A stretch of 36,793 nt of DNA, taken from Acanthamoeba lenticulata. Taxonomy: Eukaryota > Discosea > Longamoebia > Acanthamoebidae. Both the position numbers and the translations under genes were made by a program. This document shows, piece by piece, positions 9,001 through 20,298 of the stretch. Position 1 is the stretch's first letter. Every line of letters begins with the position of its first letter. The stretch is from NCBI GenBank assembly GCA_002179805.1, contig NAVB01001282.1, positions 1-36,793 of the forward strand, written 5' to 3'. The notes beneath the pieces are model-generated. The model saw nothing but the letters and a program-made list of their open reading frames with translations, was not told the DNA's origin and searched no databases.

Positions 9001-12000
9001 ACTTGTCCGCTGCGCAGGCCCTCGCGGCTGCGGTGATGCGCCGGCTTCCTGCGCTGCCGACCATCATCATAACCCTCGTCGACCGCATGATCGTCGGCAC
9101 GGTCTACGATGTCGTCATCGTCGTCGTCATCACCGTCATCATTGGGAATTGACACCGCGCTGAGGTCCTGACGCCGTCGTGGGACGGGGTAAACGCCAGA
9201 GACCTGGGTCCACACGGCGTCCGAGTGCGCGAGGCCCTGTTGCTCCTCCTCCTCGTGGATGAGGCTCATGAGGAGGGCCTTGTCGGCGTGCCCGATCAGG
9301 TTCATCAGCGTCCGGCTCTCCTGTTGCGTGCCCGTGTGACACCGGCACGTGAGTCCGTACGGCCTACTGAAGGAAAGGAGGCAAGCAAAGGAGAGGAGGA
9401 GAGGAGGTACGGGCGAGCGCGAGATGGGGACGCGGCGCCGACGCGGTTTGGCGGGGCTTGCGGCGGAATCGGGCGACTCGTCCTGGTGCTCGAGGTTGCC
9501 GCGCTCCATCGAGTCGAAGGCGTCTGCAAAGGAGGAGGAGAAGGTCGTGCTCGGTCAATACGCTTAAGGTGTCTGTGACGCTGAGTGGAGTGAAGTGGAC
9601 TTGCTCACGCACCGGCGCTATCGGGGATGACGTCGACGGGCTGGTGGTCGTGAAGGCGACGACGCGATGCCGAGACGTCAGCGCCCGCGCGGCTGGTCTT
9701 GCGCGACACGGGACGAGAGCTGGCTTTACCACCGCCGGCGCCGTTGCCACCACCGCTACCGCTGTTGCTGAGACTGCTGTCGGTGCTGTCGAGGTCGGCC
9801 GAGAGGTCGAACTCGTCGCTGCGCCGCTCGCTGAGATTCTCGACCAGCTCACGCACGCCTGCCGCCCCACCGTCATCGCCGTCATCAGCATCGCTTAGCA
9901 CCAGAGCGGTATGAGGAGAGGGCTCGAGGCACCATCGAGGCACTCGCTCACGTCGGCGGCGGTGAGCTGGAGAAGACGCTTGGCGTGGGCCTGCTTCTGG
10001 CAGATGACAAAGGCCGCGTCGCCCTCGAGCAGCCTGTACCGCGGCTGCGGGTTCAACAGCAGCCGCTTCCTGCACAGCGCGGCAGTGACGGACCAAAGCA
10101 AGGGCGCTGAGCCAGTAGCGAGGAGGACTCAGGAAAGAGAGGGGGGGGTAGAATTCAAATTGATGTACCGGTGGTTCCAGACGCTGCCGCCCTTGAGGCC
10201 GACGAGGAGCACCTCGCCGTCGGTGTAGTGGTACACCACCAGCGCGGCCTCGGAGAAGGTGCGCTTCACGAGGCACTCGGGGATGGCCACCGTGTACAGC
10301 TCGTGCTCCGACCCGAATGCTGTCCCGCGTACGTCACACACGGCCGCCCGATGTCAGGAAATGAATCAAAAAGATTTTTTTTTTTAAAAAAAGGGAAAAA
10401 TACCGTATTTGCGCTCCCACGAGTGGTTGAAGCCTTCGGCCCAGCTGTAGGTGTGGAGCAGGTTGCCCAGGAGGGTGCTCAGGCCCGGGCACAGGCAGTT
10501 CTGGGCCAGCATCGTCTGATTTTTTCACGCAATGATACAAGCACGGGAGCGCGCGTGAATGAGGTTCGTGGTCAGTTTGGACATACAAGAGGGCAATGAG
10601 GAAAAGAAGACGGTACAAGTTTGACTTCATCGAGGGCGAGGGCCACGTCAACGCCGGCCTCGGAGAGAAGCGTGCGGTTGGCGGAATCGAACACGAGCGC
10701 AAACAGCTTCGTCTGAGGACTGAGCGCCTTTACGGTCATGGCCGTCATCAACACCTCTGCCCACCACCACCACCACCACCACACATCGTGGTCAGGAAAC
10801 AAGAGGAACGCGAGGGTGTGTGACAGCGAGCGGAGCGAGGGCTGCTGCACAAGGAAGGGCGGGAAGAGGAGGAGGATACCGGCGTCCTCGTCCTCGACCG
10901 AGTCGTGACGTTCCGGTGGAACGATGAAGCACGCGTCCGCCCGGCTGACGCTGGTCCGGCCCAATTGGTGGTTCGACTTTGTTCGGTTTATGAGAGAGAG
11001 AGAGAGATGCAATGCAACGAGAAGAGAGATGGGAGGCGGGGAGACGGGGCGTACGGTGGGGTCGCCGAGGTAGATGCGGAGCTTGTGCCGGAAGAAGGGC
11101 TTCCGCACAAAGCCCTCGACGGCCGGCGAGACCTGGCTGTTGGTCAGCGCTACGATGTGCCATCGCGGGTACTTGTCGCGATCCTGCTCCGCCCCAACCC
11201 AAGCCAAGCCAACCGCCGTCACCACCACGACCTCGATGTGAGTCGTACACCACCACGCCATGCCATGGCACGCCAGCCAGTCCTCATGAGGCGGCGTACG
11301 TCGTTGTAGAACTCCTTGGCAAAGTTGATCAGCTTGGCTGCGCGTGTTCACCCCCGAGGGCATAAAAGAACCATTGTTGCGCCGCACGCGTCAGGCCAGG
11401 CTGGCGCGAGCGAGAGAGGGGCAAGGGAGGGCGGGAGGGGTGGTACGCACAGGTGCCGCCGGCGAGCACCACGAACTTGCGGCTCCGTGACGGCAAGTAG
11501 TGGCGGTCAGCTGTTGTCGACACGATGACGACGCGTCATCAGATGGCGATGCCGGAAGGAAGGGGAGAGAGAGGAGGAGGAGGGGGAGGGCGCGCACCCT
11601 GGTAGCTGTGCCAGGCCTGGATCAAGATCCCGGCCACGAATGGGACGAGCGCGATGGCGACGACGATGATGGCCATGATGGCCACCTTGCCGATGTAGGT
11701 CTTGGGCGAGAAGTCGCCATAGCCCACCGTGGAGATGGTCTTTGGGGAGGGGGCGGGAGCAGTAGCCGCGCACCCCACGTGAGCGGCTCAGCCACAATGG
11801 CCCGATCGCGTACAACCAGGGGGGGATTGGGGGGAGCAGCGGCAGCACACGCACCACGATGATGAGGTAGCACGAGTCGAGGAAGGTGTCGAGCATGCCG
11901 TCGTCGTTCTGGTGCGAGTTCTCGGAAATCCACATGAAGCCCGCCATCACGAACACGAAGCACACAAAGGCCAGCGCCAGCGTGAAGAGCCTCTGCGGGG

Positions 12001-13116
12001 CCGAGTCAGAGGAAAGTAGAGAGGTCAGACTGGCGCCATCCATGCCCCCCCCCCCAAAACCCCTTTGATGAGAGAAGGACGTGCCATGAAAAGATGCGAC
12101 GCGCGAAAGCGCCAGATCTGGGGCGCGAAGCCGTAGCTCTCGAGGAGGAGGAGGGCCCGCAGCACCCGCAAGAACCGCAGGAACTGGAATGCGTACAGGT
12201 ATCGCCCTGCATCCCCCCCCCAGCGACACATCCCAAGCATTCGCATTCGCACCTGTGAGCGCACAGACGCGTGGCGCCTATTGCCCGCGCCTGACGCTGA
12301 GGCGCTAAGGGGAAATACCAATGCCGGGGGCGATGAAGCCGGGAAAGGCCGCGATCAAGTCGCACAGGGCCAGGGGGTCCAGGATGTGTCGAATCCTGAT
12401 GGTGTTGAATATTAGGATGAAGTACGTCATGATTCTATTGACAAGGGAGGGGTAGAGGTACTTGGTTTCGGCGAGGAAGAAGCGGAGGATGTAATCGAAC
12501 ACGGCATAGATGCTGATGCCCAGCTCAATGTAGATGAGCCAGGCGTAGGAGAAGACGGTCGTGTTGTCGAGCGAGACCTCGACGGTGAGGTAGATGAACA
12601 GGCCGCACGAGACCAGCGACATCAAAATGGCCCCCACCTCGTAGTAGATGGCGATCGGGCGGTCGGCGATGACCGTCTTGCGGGTGAAGTAGTACGTCAG
12701 CCGATCTGCAGCCAACATGTGTCGAGCACACAAAGGAGCGACAGGGAACCCTCAGCGACGACATGTAGAGGCAAAGGAAAAGAGGAGGACGGGGGCACCT
12801 TCAAACCAGAAGAGTTTCATGTACCAACGGTCGGGAAAGGCCAGGGCCAAGATCTGCATGACCAAGAGGAGCAGCACGAGGCCCACCACATAAAAGCCGG
12901 CTATAATGGCCAACGAATACCTGCACAGCATCAAGAGAGAGCAGAGGTGGGTAGCAGATCAACACGACCCACGGACCAACGCGCATCCGGCCAAGATTTC
13001 ATAACCAAGATTCCGAATTAGCCCCATTCGAGCAGTCAGAGGTGGGACGGAGTGGTGGTCTACCTCACGTTGTCATTGGTATCGGTGGCCCACAAGACCG
13101 ATTGAAAACTGCCCAT
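6083..13116 (-). CDS. BK/Slo-type potassium channel with two RCK domains
   Basis: 25 minus-strand exons, high to low: 13064-13116, 12799-12920, 12319-12705, 12101-12206, 11855-11990, 11598-11739, 11451-11510, 11300-11337, 11055-11183, 10880-10976, 10617-10756, 10404-10515, 10169-10319, 9933-10069, 9613-9858, 9411-9523, 8670-9320, 8377-8481, 8030-8290, 7855-7955, 7684-7757, 7359-7567, 6711-7257, 6527-6596, 6083-6449; about 1517 residues. An extra N-terminal helix (about 19-47, like S0 of BK), S1-S4 with arginines in LRFLRVLRAL, S5, filter TVGYGD (about 272-277) and S6 precede RCK1 (KFVVLAGGT, SRADACFIV, QNCLCPGLSTLLGNLL). RCK2 follows from about 941 (WSGHIVVCG, MTRDDFRRAG, YVLTHPPWD). Expected role: plasma-membrane potassium efflux gated by voltage and an intracellular ligand. 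The acidic Ca-bowl run of animal BK is not seen; instead the inter-RCK linker is about 300 residues and acidic. Least certain joins: 12101/11990, 9933/9858, 8670/8481 and the two GC-AG introns. Confidence 0.88.
7627..7641. repeat. (GT)n microsatellite in a channel-gene intron
   Basis: A pure GT run inside the intron between channel exons 7684-7757 and 7359-7567. Slippage here would not affect the protein. Confidence 0.75.
7956..8029 (-). other. Predicted GC-AG intron in the channel gene (RCK2)
   Basis: Donor GAG|GCACCG, acceptor CACAG|CGG, phase 0, 74 bases. The join gives VLPYERPMTRDDFRRAG, which aligns without gaps with the LPGTPLSRADLRAV segment of animal BK channels. No GT in the correct phase lies nearby, and the other obvious acceptor (GTCACCAG|GCTGAC) leads to a stop or the wrong frame. 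Confidence 0.55.
8291..8376 (-). other. Predicted GC-AG intron in the channel gene (start of RCK2)
   Basis: Donor GACGAG|GCACGC, acceptor GCGCAG|GTGGCC, phase 0, 86 bases. It links an acidic linker to LGWSGHIVVCG, the first RCK2 strand. The only GT alternative in the right phase would be a 35-base intron, shorter than any other here, so GC-AG is the better reading but not certain. Confidence 0.5.
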
Positions 13117-13369
13117 CTCGCTTTCTCGTGTGCTCCTCTTCTTTCTTCGTTCTTCTGGAATTTAGAAAAGGCAAGGAGGCTTGCGGTCAGGCTGACGTCA
13201 CATTCTCGCTTTGTTTGGGTGTATTGTATGAAAAAAAAGCACCGATATCGATGCACCAAAAATGCTCATAAAAATACAGCAGCGCCCTCTCGCTGCTCTC
13301 TCTCTCTCTCGATTCCTCGTTCTTCTTCCACAGAGGAACGAGGTGGATGACCTGTCCCGCCAAGTTGCC

Positions 13370-15136
13370 TCAAAGGTCGACGGTTGGGATGCTGGCGACC
13401 GAGTGGTGCTTGATCTGGGAGTACTTCTTATGCAAGGCCGCAATTCGTGGGTCGCTGGGATCCTCGTTGGCCGTCTGAAGGCGCGCATTGATGAGTCGCA
13501 CACACGCCATGAGCCCCTTGTCGCGGCCGCGTTCCTCGCTCTCCGACTCGGTACTGTCAGAATCGTAGGAGTCGTCCCAGTCGTCGACGTCGCAGCGGGT
13601 GAAATGCGCTAGTGTGGGTGTCTGCACGAACAACAACGTCAGCAACTCCACACCAACACATGAGCACGCGACACGGCAAGGGAGCTGTACCCAGACGGGG
13701 GACTGGAACGTCATGGCTCGTGCGATGTAAACGCAGGCGGCAGCAACCACCGAGGGCTTGAAGCCGAGAGTAGCGTAGACGGTGAGAGCGATCTCCATGA
13801 TGTACTTGGTCAGCGTATGTGTGCGGCGGGACGAGTGCGAGGCCTTGGAAAAGCGGCGGATAAAGTGGAATGGATTGACGGTGGCCAGGCTGTACTGGAG
13901 CGCTGAGAGCACAATAGTCTCGGCCTTGACGATGTCCTTGCGGCAGATTGTGTTGTTGGAGAGCCACTCGAAGTCCTGCAGGGCCGGGTAGTAGATCTCT
14001 TCGTACTTGGAGGCCACGAAGAGGCACGTTATGGCGATCAGCTGCACGCGCGCCTGTGACACCTTCTTGATGGAGAGGAACCTGTGCGAAGGGACATGTT
14101 AGGTCATCGCCAGCCGATCGGCCAAGCAGCAACAATAACACAAACAACCAAGTCGTACCTGTCTAACAGGTCAACGGCCAGGAACAGAGTCTCGCTCAGG
14201 AGTTCGCAGCGCTCGGCGGCCTCCACCATCCAGTTGATGGTCATCGCGCGCATCTTCTCCGTAAGATCGCCTTGCTGTCGACTGAAGAGGTAGTCGCTCG
14301 CAGGCCGATTCGCCAACTGATGGCGCGGGGCAGTCAAAGGTCGGTGGTGAGCCAGTGGTCCTCGACAGCCACGGGAGTGGTGGCCAGCCGTACCTGTCTC
14401 ATGTGCAGATGGTCGTAGATGTCGCGCACGTAGGCGGCGCAGTTGGTGGGTTCATCAGCGTCCTCTTCGTCAATGTCCTCCACTCCCTCACCAAGACACC
14501 CGACGTCATCGAGATCATCCGCGTCGTCGAGCTGTTGCGCGTGGAAGCGATGAACTTGTCAAACCTCGCCAGATTGGCCATAAGCGTGAACGCGCGTACC
14601 TTGGACAGGTCCGTTTTTTGTTCCACGTTGACGTGAGGTTCCAACTCGTCGACAGCGGCCACCATGACTTCGGCCTTCTCGCGCTTGATGTCCTCTTCCA
14701 TCACAACACCCTCTTCATCACTTGGAGGCTCGTGGTTCGCCTCGTCATCTGACACCACCATCAGGGACTTCTCCCTTTTCTTTTTCTTGAGGTGCCTCTT
14801 GCTCTTTTCCTTGAGCACGGCCAGAGCCTTTGCGGCCTTCTTTGTAGTGCTCTTCTTCGTCTTGGACGTCGTCTCCTCTGAGCACAGGGTCGGCTCGACC
14901 CGCAACTTCTTCGCAGCCTCCTGGAGTGGATCGGAGGAGATATTGGTGACGTCGGAGAAAGGTCGCTTGGTTGTGAGGAGTGTGGATGAGGAGCTTTTGG
15001 CAGAGCCCAACATGAGCATTTGGCGGATGTTCTCCTTCTCATCTGCTCTGTCCGCTTTTTGCTTTCTGGCGAGCTTGTCGTTGGTCTTGGCGTGATCGCG
15101 ACCATTAAAGAACAAAGGGAAACACGACGACAGCAT
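13370..15136 (-). CDS. Mitotic (A/B-type) cyclin with KEN box
   Basis: Five minus-strand exons: 14600-15136, 14394-14531, 14159-14316, 13691-14081, 13370-13621; 491 residues, stop TGA at 13370-13372. All joins are GT-AG. The N-terminal half is basic and disordered, with DEKENIR giving a KEN box at about residues 34-36 (a signal for destruction by the APC/C) and a KRPFSDVTN stretch like the start of B cyclins. The cyclin fold begins near residue 226: MRAMTINWMVEAAE (family MRAILVDWLVEV), FVASKYEEIYYP, and LTKYIMEIAL in the second fold. The protein would bind and activate a cyclin-dependent kinase at mitosis. Late in the second fold (about 417-440) there is an acidic, serine-rich insertion, DDWDDSYDSDSTESESEER, not usual in cyclins. 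A versus B type cannot be decided. Confidence 0.9.
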
Positions 15137-15329
15137 GATGGTGAAGATCTAAGTCAAGTCGGATCGAGCGACCAGCACCAAACAAGGACCGCCCAGGGCG
15201 CCAAAAGACATCCTGCCGTTACAACGGCAAGTCGGCTTGGAATACGGAAAATGCAAGTGCATACCAACCATTCCCGTCGACGATCGCCAATATCGGGGAG
15301 TGTGGAGAGCGCAGAGCAAAATCAAGAAG
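15137..15329. promoter_or_regulatory. Divergent promoter region between cyclin and secreted-protein genes
   Basis: 193 bases separate two outward-facing start codons, so both promoters must lie here. No TATA or other named element is convincing. If the cyclin is cell-cycle regulated, the controlling sites should be in this stretch. Confidence 0.35.
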
Positions 15330-16296
15330 ATGAAGGCGCACTCATTGCTGGTCGTAGTGGGGCTCATTTTATGCCACATGCTCGGCTGTGCGTTGGCGCA
15401 ATGCGACGGGCAGCCGAATTGCCTGCAGTGCTTTAACGCGTCCACCGCCGATGTCAAATGTGGCTATTGCATCGCGTCCGAGGGTTCCAGCTTTTGGTAC
15501 ACCACCACAATACTCCATTCGGAAACCGTCTATGTGGTGGCTGACCTTATTGCACAGCCGTCAGGTCGGTACGGACGGTTTCCCCATTACTGGCACTTGT
15601 GAAGGCGAGCAGTACGAGTGGCACGCTACGAGTTGCCCAGGTTTGAGCTTCAACTTGCGTTCTTCTTTTGTTTCCGTGCGTGCTTCAGCACCTCCTCTCC
15701 TGCTCACGCCCGTGAACACAGACCCGTGCATGTCTCAGGGCGACTGTGACCAGTGCCGGGTCAACTTCGACAGCGGCTGCGGCTTCTGCATGGACCCGTA
15801 AGTGAGCTTTTTCTCTCTCTCTCCCTTTTGCTTGGGCAGGGGCACAGACTCGCGGCAAAGTTGAACTGGTGCAGGCCCCTACCGTTCTGGTCTGATGTTT
15901 GACACCCTCTTTTGTGTTCGTGCAGCAACATCAACCAGTGCCTTTCAACGGCCAAAAGGAGCACATGTAAAGACTGGCGAAACAACCCAGGCGACGACAA
16001 GGCCTGCTATCCTAAAAGTGCTTTCCCTCTCAGAGCCCTCCCTCCACGCACGCACTCTTTTTTACTTATATACGTATTTTGCAGCATCCTGCAGCCAAAG
16101 CGAGCACTGTGGTGGCTGTCTCGAGAACGCCTTCTACAATTGCAACTGGTGCGCCAAGGGCGATAGTGGTACCTGCGTTGACTCGAGCACGCCTTGCTCC
16201 GTGAATGCGACCACGATCCCCTACGACACTGGCGTGTGCCCTGCCTTTGCTGATGGCGGCTCCGCCTCGCTCACGTCATGGGTGTCGTACATCTAA
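15330..16296 (+). CDS. Small secreted cysteine-rich protein with three PSI-like repeats
   Basis: Five exons: 15330-15496, 15558-15640, 15722-15797, 15926-16017, 16085-16296; 209 residues. The start was chosen because it opens a clear signal peptide (MKAHSLLVVVGLILC, cleavage likely after ALA-Q near residue 23-24). The mature chain has three repeats of the same cysteine plan: CDGQPNCLQCF...CGYC...C, CMSQGDCDQCR...CGFC...QC and CSQSEHCGGCL...CNWC...TCVD. This is the plexin-semaphorin-integrin (PSI) type pattern, C-x5-C-xx-C ... C-xx-C. The protein ends without a membrane helix, so it is probably secreted or surface-bound through a partner. The second repeat is split over two exons. The function is not known. 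The first join (TTTTG|GTACAC to GCACAG|CCGTC) was picked because it alone restores the repeat cysteine in frame. Confidence 0.75.
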
Positions 16297-16541
16297 GCAA
16301 GACATGCGCCTTATGGATCGTGGACACCACCCTTGTAGAGTTTTTTTTGTATTTATCCAGCGTCACCAGCCAAACGCGGCGTGCGCTGTTTTCTCGGCCC
16401 ATTTTTCTTTCTTTTCTTTTTTGGTGTCAACGACTGGGTCGCTCGAAGCACCGCGACGGTTGTGTTCGGGTCGACACAAAAGAAGAACACAGCCAGAACT
16501 CGATCATCAACACAACAGGCCCACATTGGCCATCGAATGAG

Positions 16542-19500
16542 ATGGCCCTGGACAACATTCCATGGAAACACATACTTGGAGATAAATTGTCAAAAGCAGA
16601 TGGAGTTCCCGAACTACACCCTCTAGTCGAGGCGGCCCTCGTCTATTTGGAAGCGAGCGGTATGTAGCCCTCGTGCTCGAAAATAAGAAAACATTTTTTA
16701 TTCTTCCTCGACTAAGTGTGCTCATTCGCTTCCATTGTGCGCTGCTGCTAATCGAATTGCCAAATTCATTTTCGTTTTCCCCATATCACTCGATTTTCGG
16801 TTGTGTTCGTCAATGTCGTGATGGTGCACATTAAAAATTCATTTTTTCACTCTTTTTTTCTCGTATTGCGCAATGAAGGACTCAACACGCAAGGCCTCTT
16901 TCGAGTGCCTGGGAGTGCGTCGCAAGTGAAAATACTCAAAGAAAGCTACAAGCTCAAGAAGAAGGTCCCTGACCTCTCCGAAACCGACGCCCACACTGTA
17001 TGCAGCCTCCTCACCGACCACCTCCGAAGCGAGGAGCCGCTCCTCACCTACAACCTCGCTCCACGCTGGGTGCAAGCCTCGGGTACCCTCCTTGCGCCTC
17101 TCTCTCTCTCTCTCTCTCTTCATCACTCGGTCAGCTGTCGCGTTCACGGGCCATGGACCTCGTTGACGTGGCGGGGCTCCTTGGGGCCGTTAACAATAAC
17201 AACAGGAATGCCGGATCTGGTGGTGCGGTTGACCAAGTACGTGGACCTGATCAATCAGCTTCCGCTGGCGAACCACATCACGCTCGTGGCGCTCTTGCGC
17301 CTGCTGGTGCTCATCTCGCAGCATGCCGAAAAGACTCTCATGCCGGCCAGCAACCTGGGCACCATCTTCGGGCCCATGATCTGTCGCCGCCTAAACGCCG
17401 ACATCGCCCAGGAGCTGGGTGACATCCCTGCCGTGTCCAAACTGTGCATCGACCTCATCACCCACTTCAGCCAGCTCTTTGACTACTATGACCTCGACGG
17501 TCCGGCCGGCGGCCTGGCCGACGGCGCCAGCGGGTGCGTCGACTCGCCGCGCACCAAGAAGGTCACGCGCCGCAAATTCCAGTTTGGCAAGGACAAGGCC
17601 TTTCAGGGCGACCGCTCCAGCGAGCGGTCCGCGCCCCCGGTGCCCTCTTCGCCCTCGGTCGGCTCACCGGCTATGCCCCTTCAGTCACCGCTCGGTACCC
17701 TGTCCCCTCCCCCCCCCCAATCTCACCCATTCGCCCAATTCCACACACCCGATGGGACCAGCGCCTGACGCAGGGCATGCCCTGGGGGGGGGGGATCGTC
17801 CAGTCGCGGCGCCCGACTACGAGCCGCCAGCAGGTGCGGGGACGGCGGCGGCAGACGAGGAAGGCGAGTGGCAGGCCCCCAACGGGCGGACGCGCAAGAA
17901 CGCGCTCATTCGCCCCGAGGGCTTCGCGTCAGGCGATCACGCGCAGGCCCAGGAGACGGCGTCTCCTACAGCGCCCACCACGCGAACGGGCCACAGCGTC
18001 TCCTTGTCCTTTGAAGGCGAGGCCGAACCCGATGAAAGTGAAGATCGGCCCGAGCGGGGTGCGTCCCTATTTCCTGAATTTATTTTCTTTGTTTTTAATT
18101 GGACATGTAACTAATTTATTCATTTATTAATTTGGGGAGCAGCAAGAGTCGACGGCAAGGCGGTGATGCGTTCGCTGTCGTCCATGGGAGGTACGCATAC
18201 GCGTTCGCGCACCTGTTCGCTCGCCGAGTCGGCGACATTAGGGCGCACCAACAAGGGTTCGTTGGTGAACACGGCGTCGCGAATTCCACTCACGCATGCG
18301 TGCGCGTAGGTTTCTATGCTAAGGGCGTGAGCAAGTCGATTGCGTTTGGTGAAGATATGCCCGACTTGACCACCTCCACTTCGACCTCCACCGCCACCAC
18401 GACCACGAGCTCCGGTGGTATGCACACATTCCCCACATTGTTGACATATCAGCTCGCCTCGGTGGTCCTCATCGCGTCGGACGCGAATTCCAGACGTGGA
18501 AGAGACGGAAGACGACAAGAAGAAGCGCTTGCCGGCGCTCAACCTCAACAAGAAGCGGAAGGACTCGATCGACAAGAAGAAGTTGCGCATGTTCTCCCCG
18601 CGCAAGCTGTTTGATAAGAGCGCCAGGGCCTCACCCGACAGCACTGGCGAGCTGTCCTCTGACTCGGAGCGGGCCAAGTCGTACTACGACGGGAGCTCGT
18701 CGTCTGAGCGCGACGACCAGTCGACCCCGTCGCCCATCGGCAAGTCCGAACTCCGATTCGGCGGCCGCACCGTGCCCATCCGGTCGCATTCCAGGTGAGC
18801 CCTCTTCCCCTCTTCTTCCCCCCCGGCCCGCCCTGTCCTGTCCAGGGCGTTGTGGGCTCGGGCTGTGTTGCTCACGGGCTCCCAATGTGACGCGCATGTG
18901 CACATCCTCGTACGCACGCGCATGTACAGGAAAAGCTCGTCGTGGCCAGAGGCTGAGATGGCGGCTATGCTGCGAGCCGAGGCCGCCGCCGGCGCTGATG
19001 ACGACACGGACGAGAGCGAGGAGGGCGGCGAAGCGACGCCCGAAGCCGCAACCGTCGCCACAGAGAGCAAGCTCGGGAGCAGCGCCAGCCAGTCGCGGGT
19101 GAAAAGCGACACGAGCAGCGACTCGCAGATCGAGGCCGTGCGAGCGGCGGACCGAAGCCGAAAGGGCAGCCAGAGCGAGCGCGGGACGTCGGCCAGCGCG
19201 CGGGCAGCGGCGGCGCGAGCCAGCAAGATGGCCAGCACCAAGGCGGAGGGCTCGTCGACGTGGACCAATGTCGAGGCCCAGATCCGCAAAGAGCGCGAGC
19301 GCGATCTGCTGATCTCCCCGCGCAACCCGGGAGGCGGCGTCAACGACGGGCTCTCGACGGCGGCGATCAGGACCTTGTGGCAGGCGCCGTCGCCGCGGTC
19401 CGCAGGCATGCCTTCAACCGACATGCTCCGCTCGCCCCGGGGAAGCAGCAACGCCGCCAACAGCACCACCACGATGGCCTCGAGCCCGTCAGCGGTAGCC

Positions 19501-20298
19501 TGCGGGGATGAGTTCCCGCTTGGGTCAGACGTCGTCGTGGGCCATCTCGGGCCAGGCGAGGAGCTGGGCCTCGTCCGGTGGAAGAAGCGCATTATTGCCG
19601 TGGGCGCAAGCGGCGAGACCCAGCCGTCGCCGGAGCTGGCCCAGGCGCCGACGCCAACGGCAGGACTGGCCACCATGCTGAGCCGGCACTACACCAACCG
19701 CAGCACCACCAGCAGCAGCAGCAATGGCGGCGGCGGCGTCGGAGGCTGCACCAGCACGAGCGCTAGTGCCGTCGGCGGTGACGGCGACGGTGGGGACAAT
19801 GGAGCCGATGAGGGGCCCAGCAAGGGGCGGCCGAGGGAGCGGTCCCGAGGAGGCGACAAGGACAACAAGGAGGCGGCGGGGCCCGCTGAGTCCGAGGGCG
19901 ATACGGAGAACGAGAATGAGGTGGATGACGAGGTGGACGACGAGGTGAACAGCACAACAGAGGACGACAGCAGTGGCAACTTCTCGTCGGGCGAGGACAG
20001 GAAGACTCGGCGGAGGCGCGACAACTCGGGGCCCAGCGTGGACGGTGAGCCAACGACGGGCCGACGCCGCAGCGGAGGACGGAGGAACAGCATCGGGGTC
20101 GGCAGCAAGAAGGACGGCACCAGCACCAGCACCAGCACCAGCAGCGGCCTCAAGCTCGGCCGCAAGGTCAGACGTGGAGAGGAGCCGGATGCTGGTGGCG
20201 GTGGGCCCCACTCGCCGCGACCACGCGCCAGCGAGGATCATATCTCGACTCTCTCCAGCGGCAACAGCGGCCACGGACTCTGCCCGACCATCGACTAA
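16542..20298 (+). CDS. RhoGAP-domain protein with long disordered tail
   Basis: Eight exons: 16542-16659, 16879-17082, 17206-17694, 17762-18058, 18143-18190, 18310-18417, 18494-18794, 18930-20298; 977 residues. A RhoGAP domain lies at the very N-terminus (about 1-210). The arginine finger is in TQGLFRVPGS, followed by EEPLLTYNL, LPLANHITLVALL and ASNLGTIFGPMICR, whose Asn is also a conserved catalytic-site residue. The protein should speed GTP hydrolysis by Rho/Rac/Cdc42 GTPases and so damp actin signalling. The remaining 760 residues are low complexity: basic KKKRLPAL and DKKKLRMFSPRKLF stretches, then Ser/Gly/Ala/Glu-rich sequence, with EVDDEVDDEV near the end. The last exon alone codes 456 codons. 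The fifth to seventh exons are small and their joins rest on phase and GT-AG sites only. The gene begins 245 bases after the secreted-protein gene. Confidence 0.85.
17098..17119. repeat. (CT)n tract in a RhoGAP intron
   Basis: About eleven CT units within the second intron of the RhoGAP gene (17083-17205). The reading frame stays open across it, which is why it can look coding, but excluding it restores the RhoGAP alignment. Confidence 0.7.

Noticed and set aside
8347..9036. 229-codon plus-strand ORF
   Set aside because: Opposite the acidic inter-RCK linker of the channel; its Arg/Ser/Cys composition is the mirror of acidic and serine codons.
10743..10790. Poly-tryptophan stretch on the minus strand as coding
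   Set aside because: The (GGT)n run is intronic, just before the acceptor at 10757. Including it would put seven Trp in a row inside RCK1.
18684..19676. 330-codon minus-strand ORF opposite the RhoGAP tail
   Set aside because: Shadow of a GC-rich low-complexity exon; no domain and no splice or start support.
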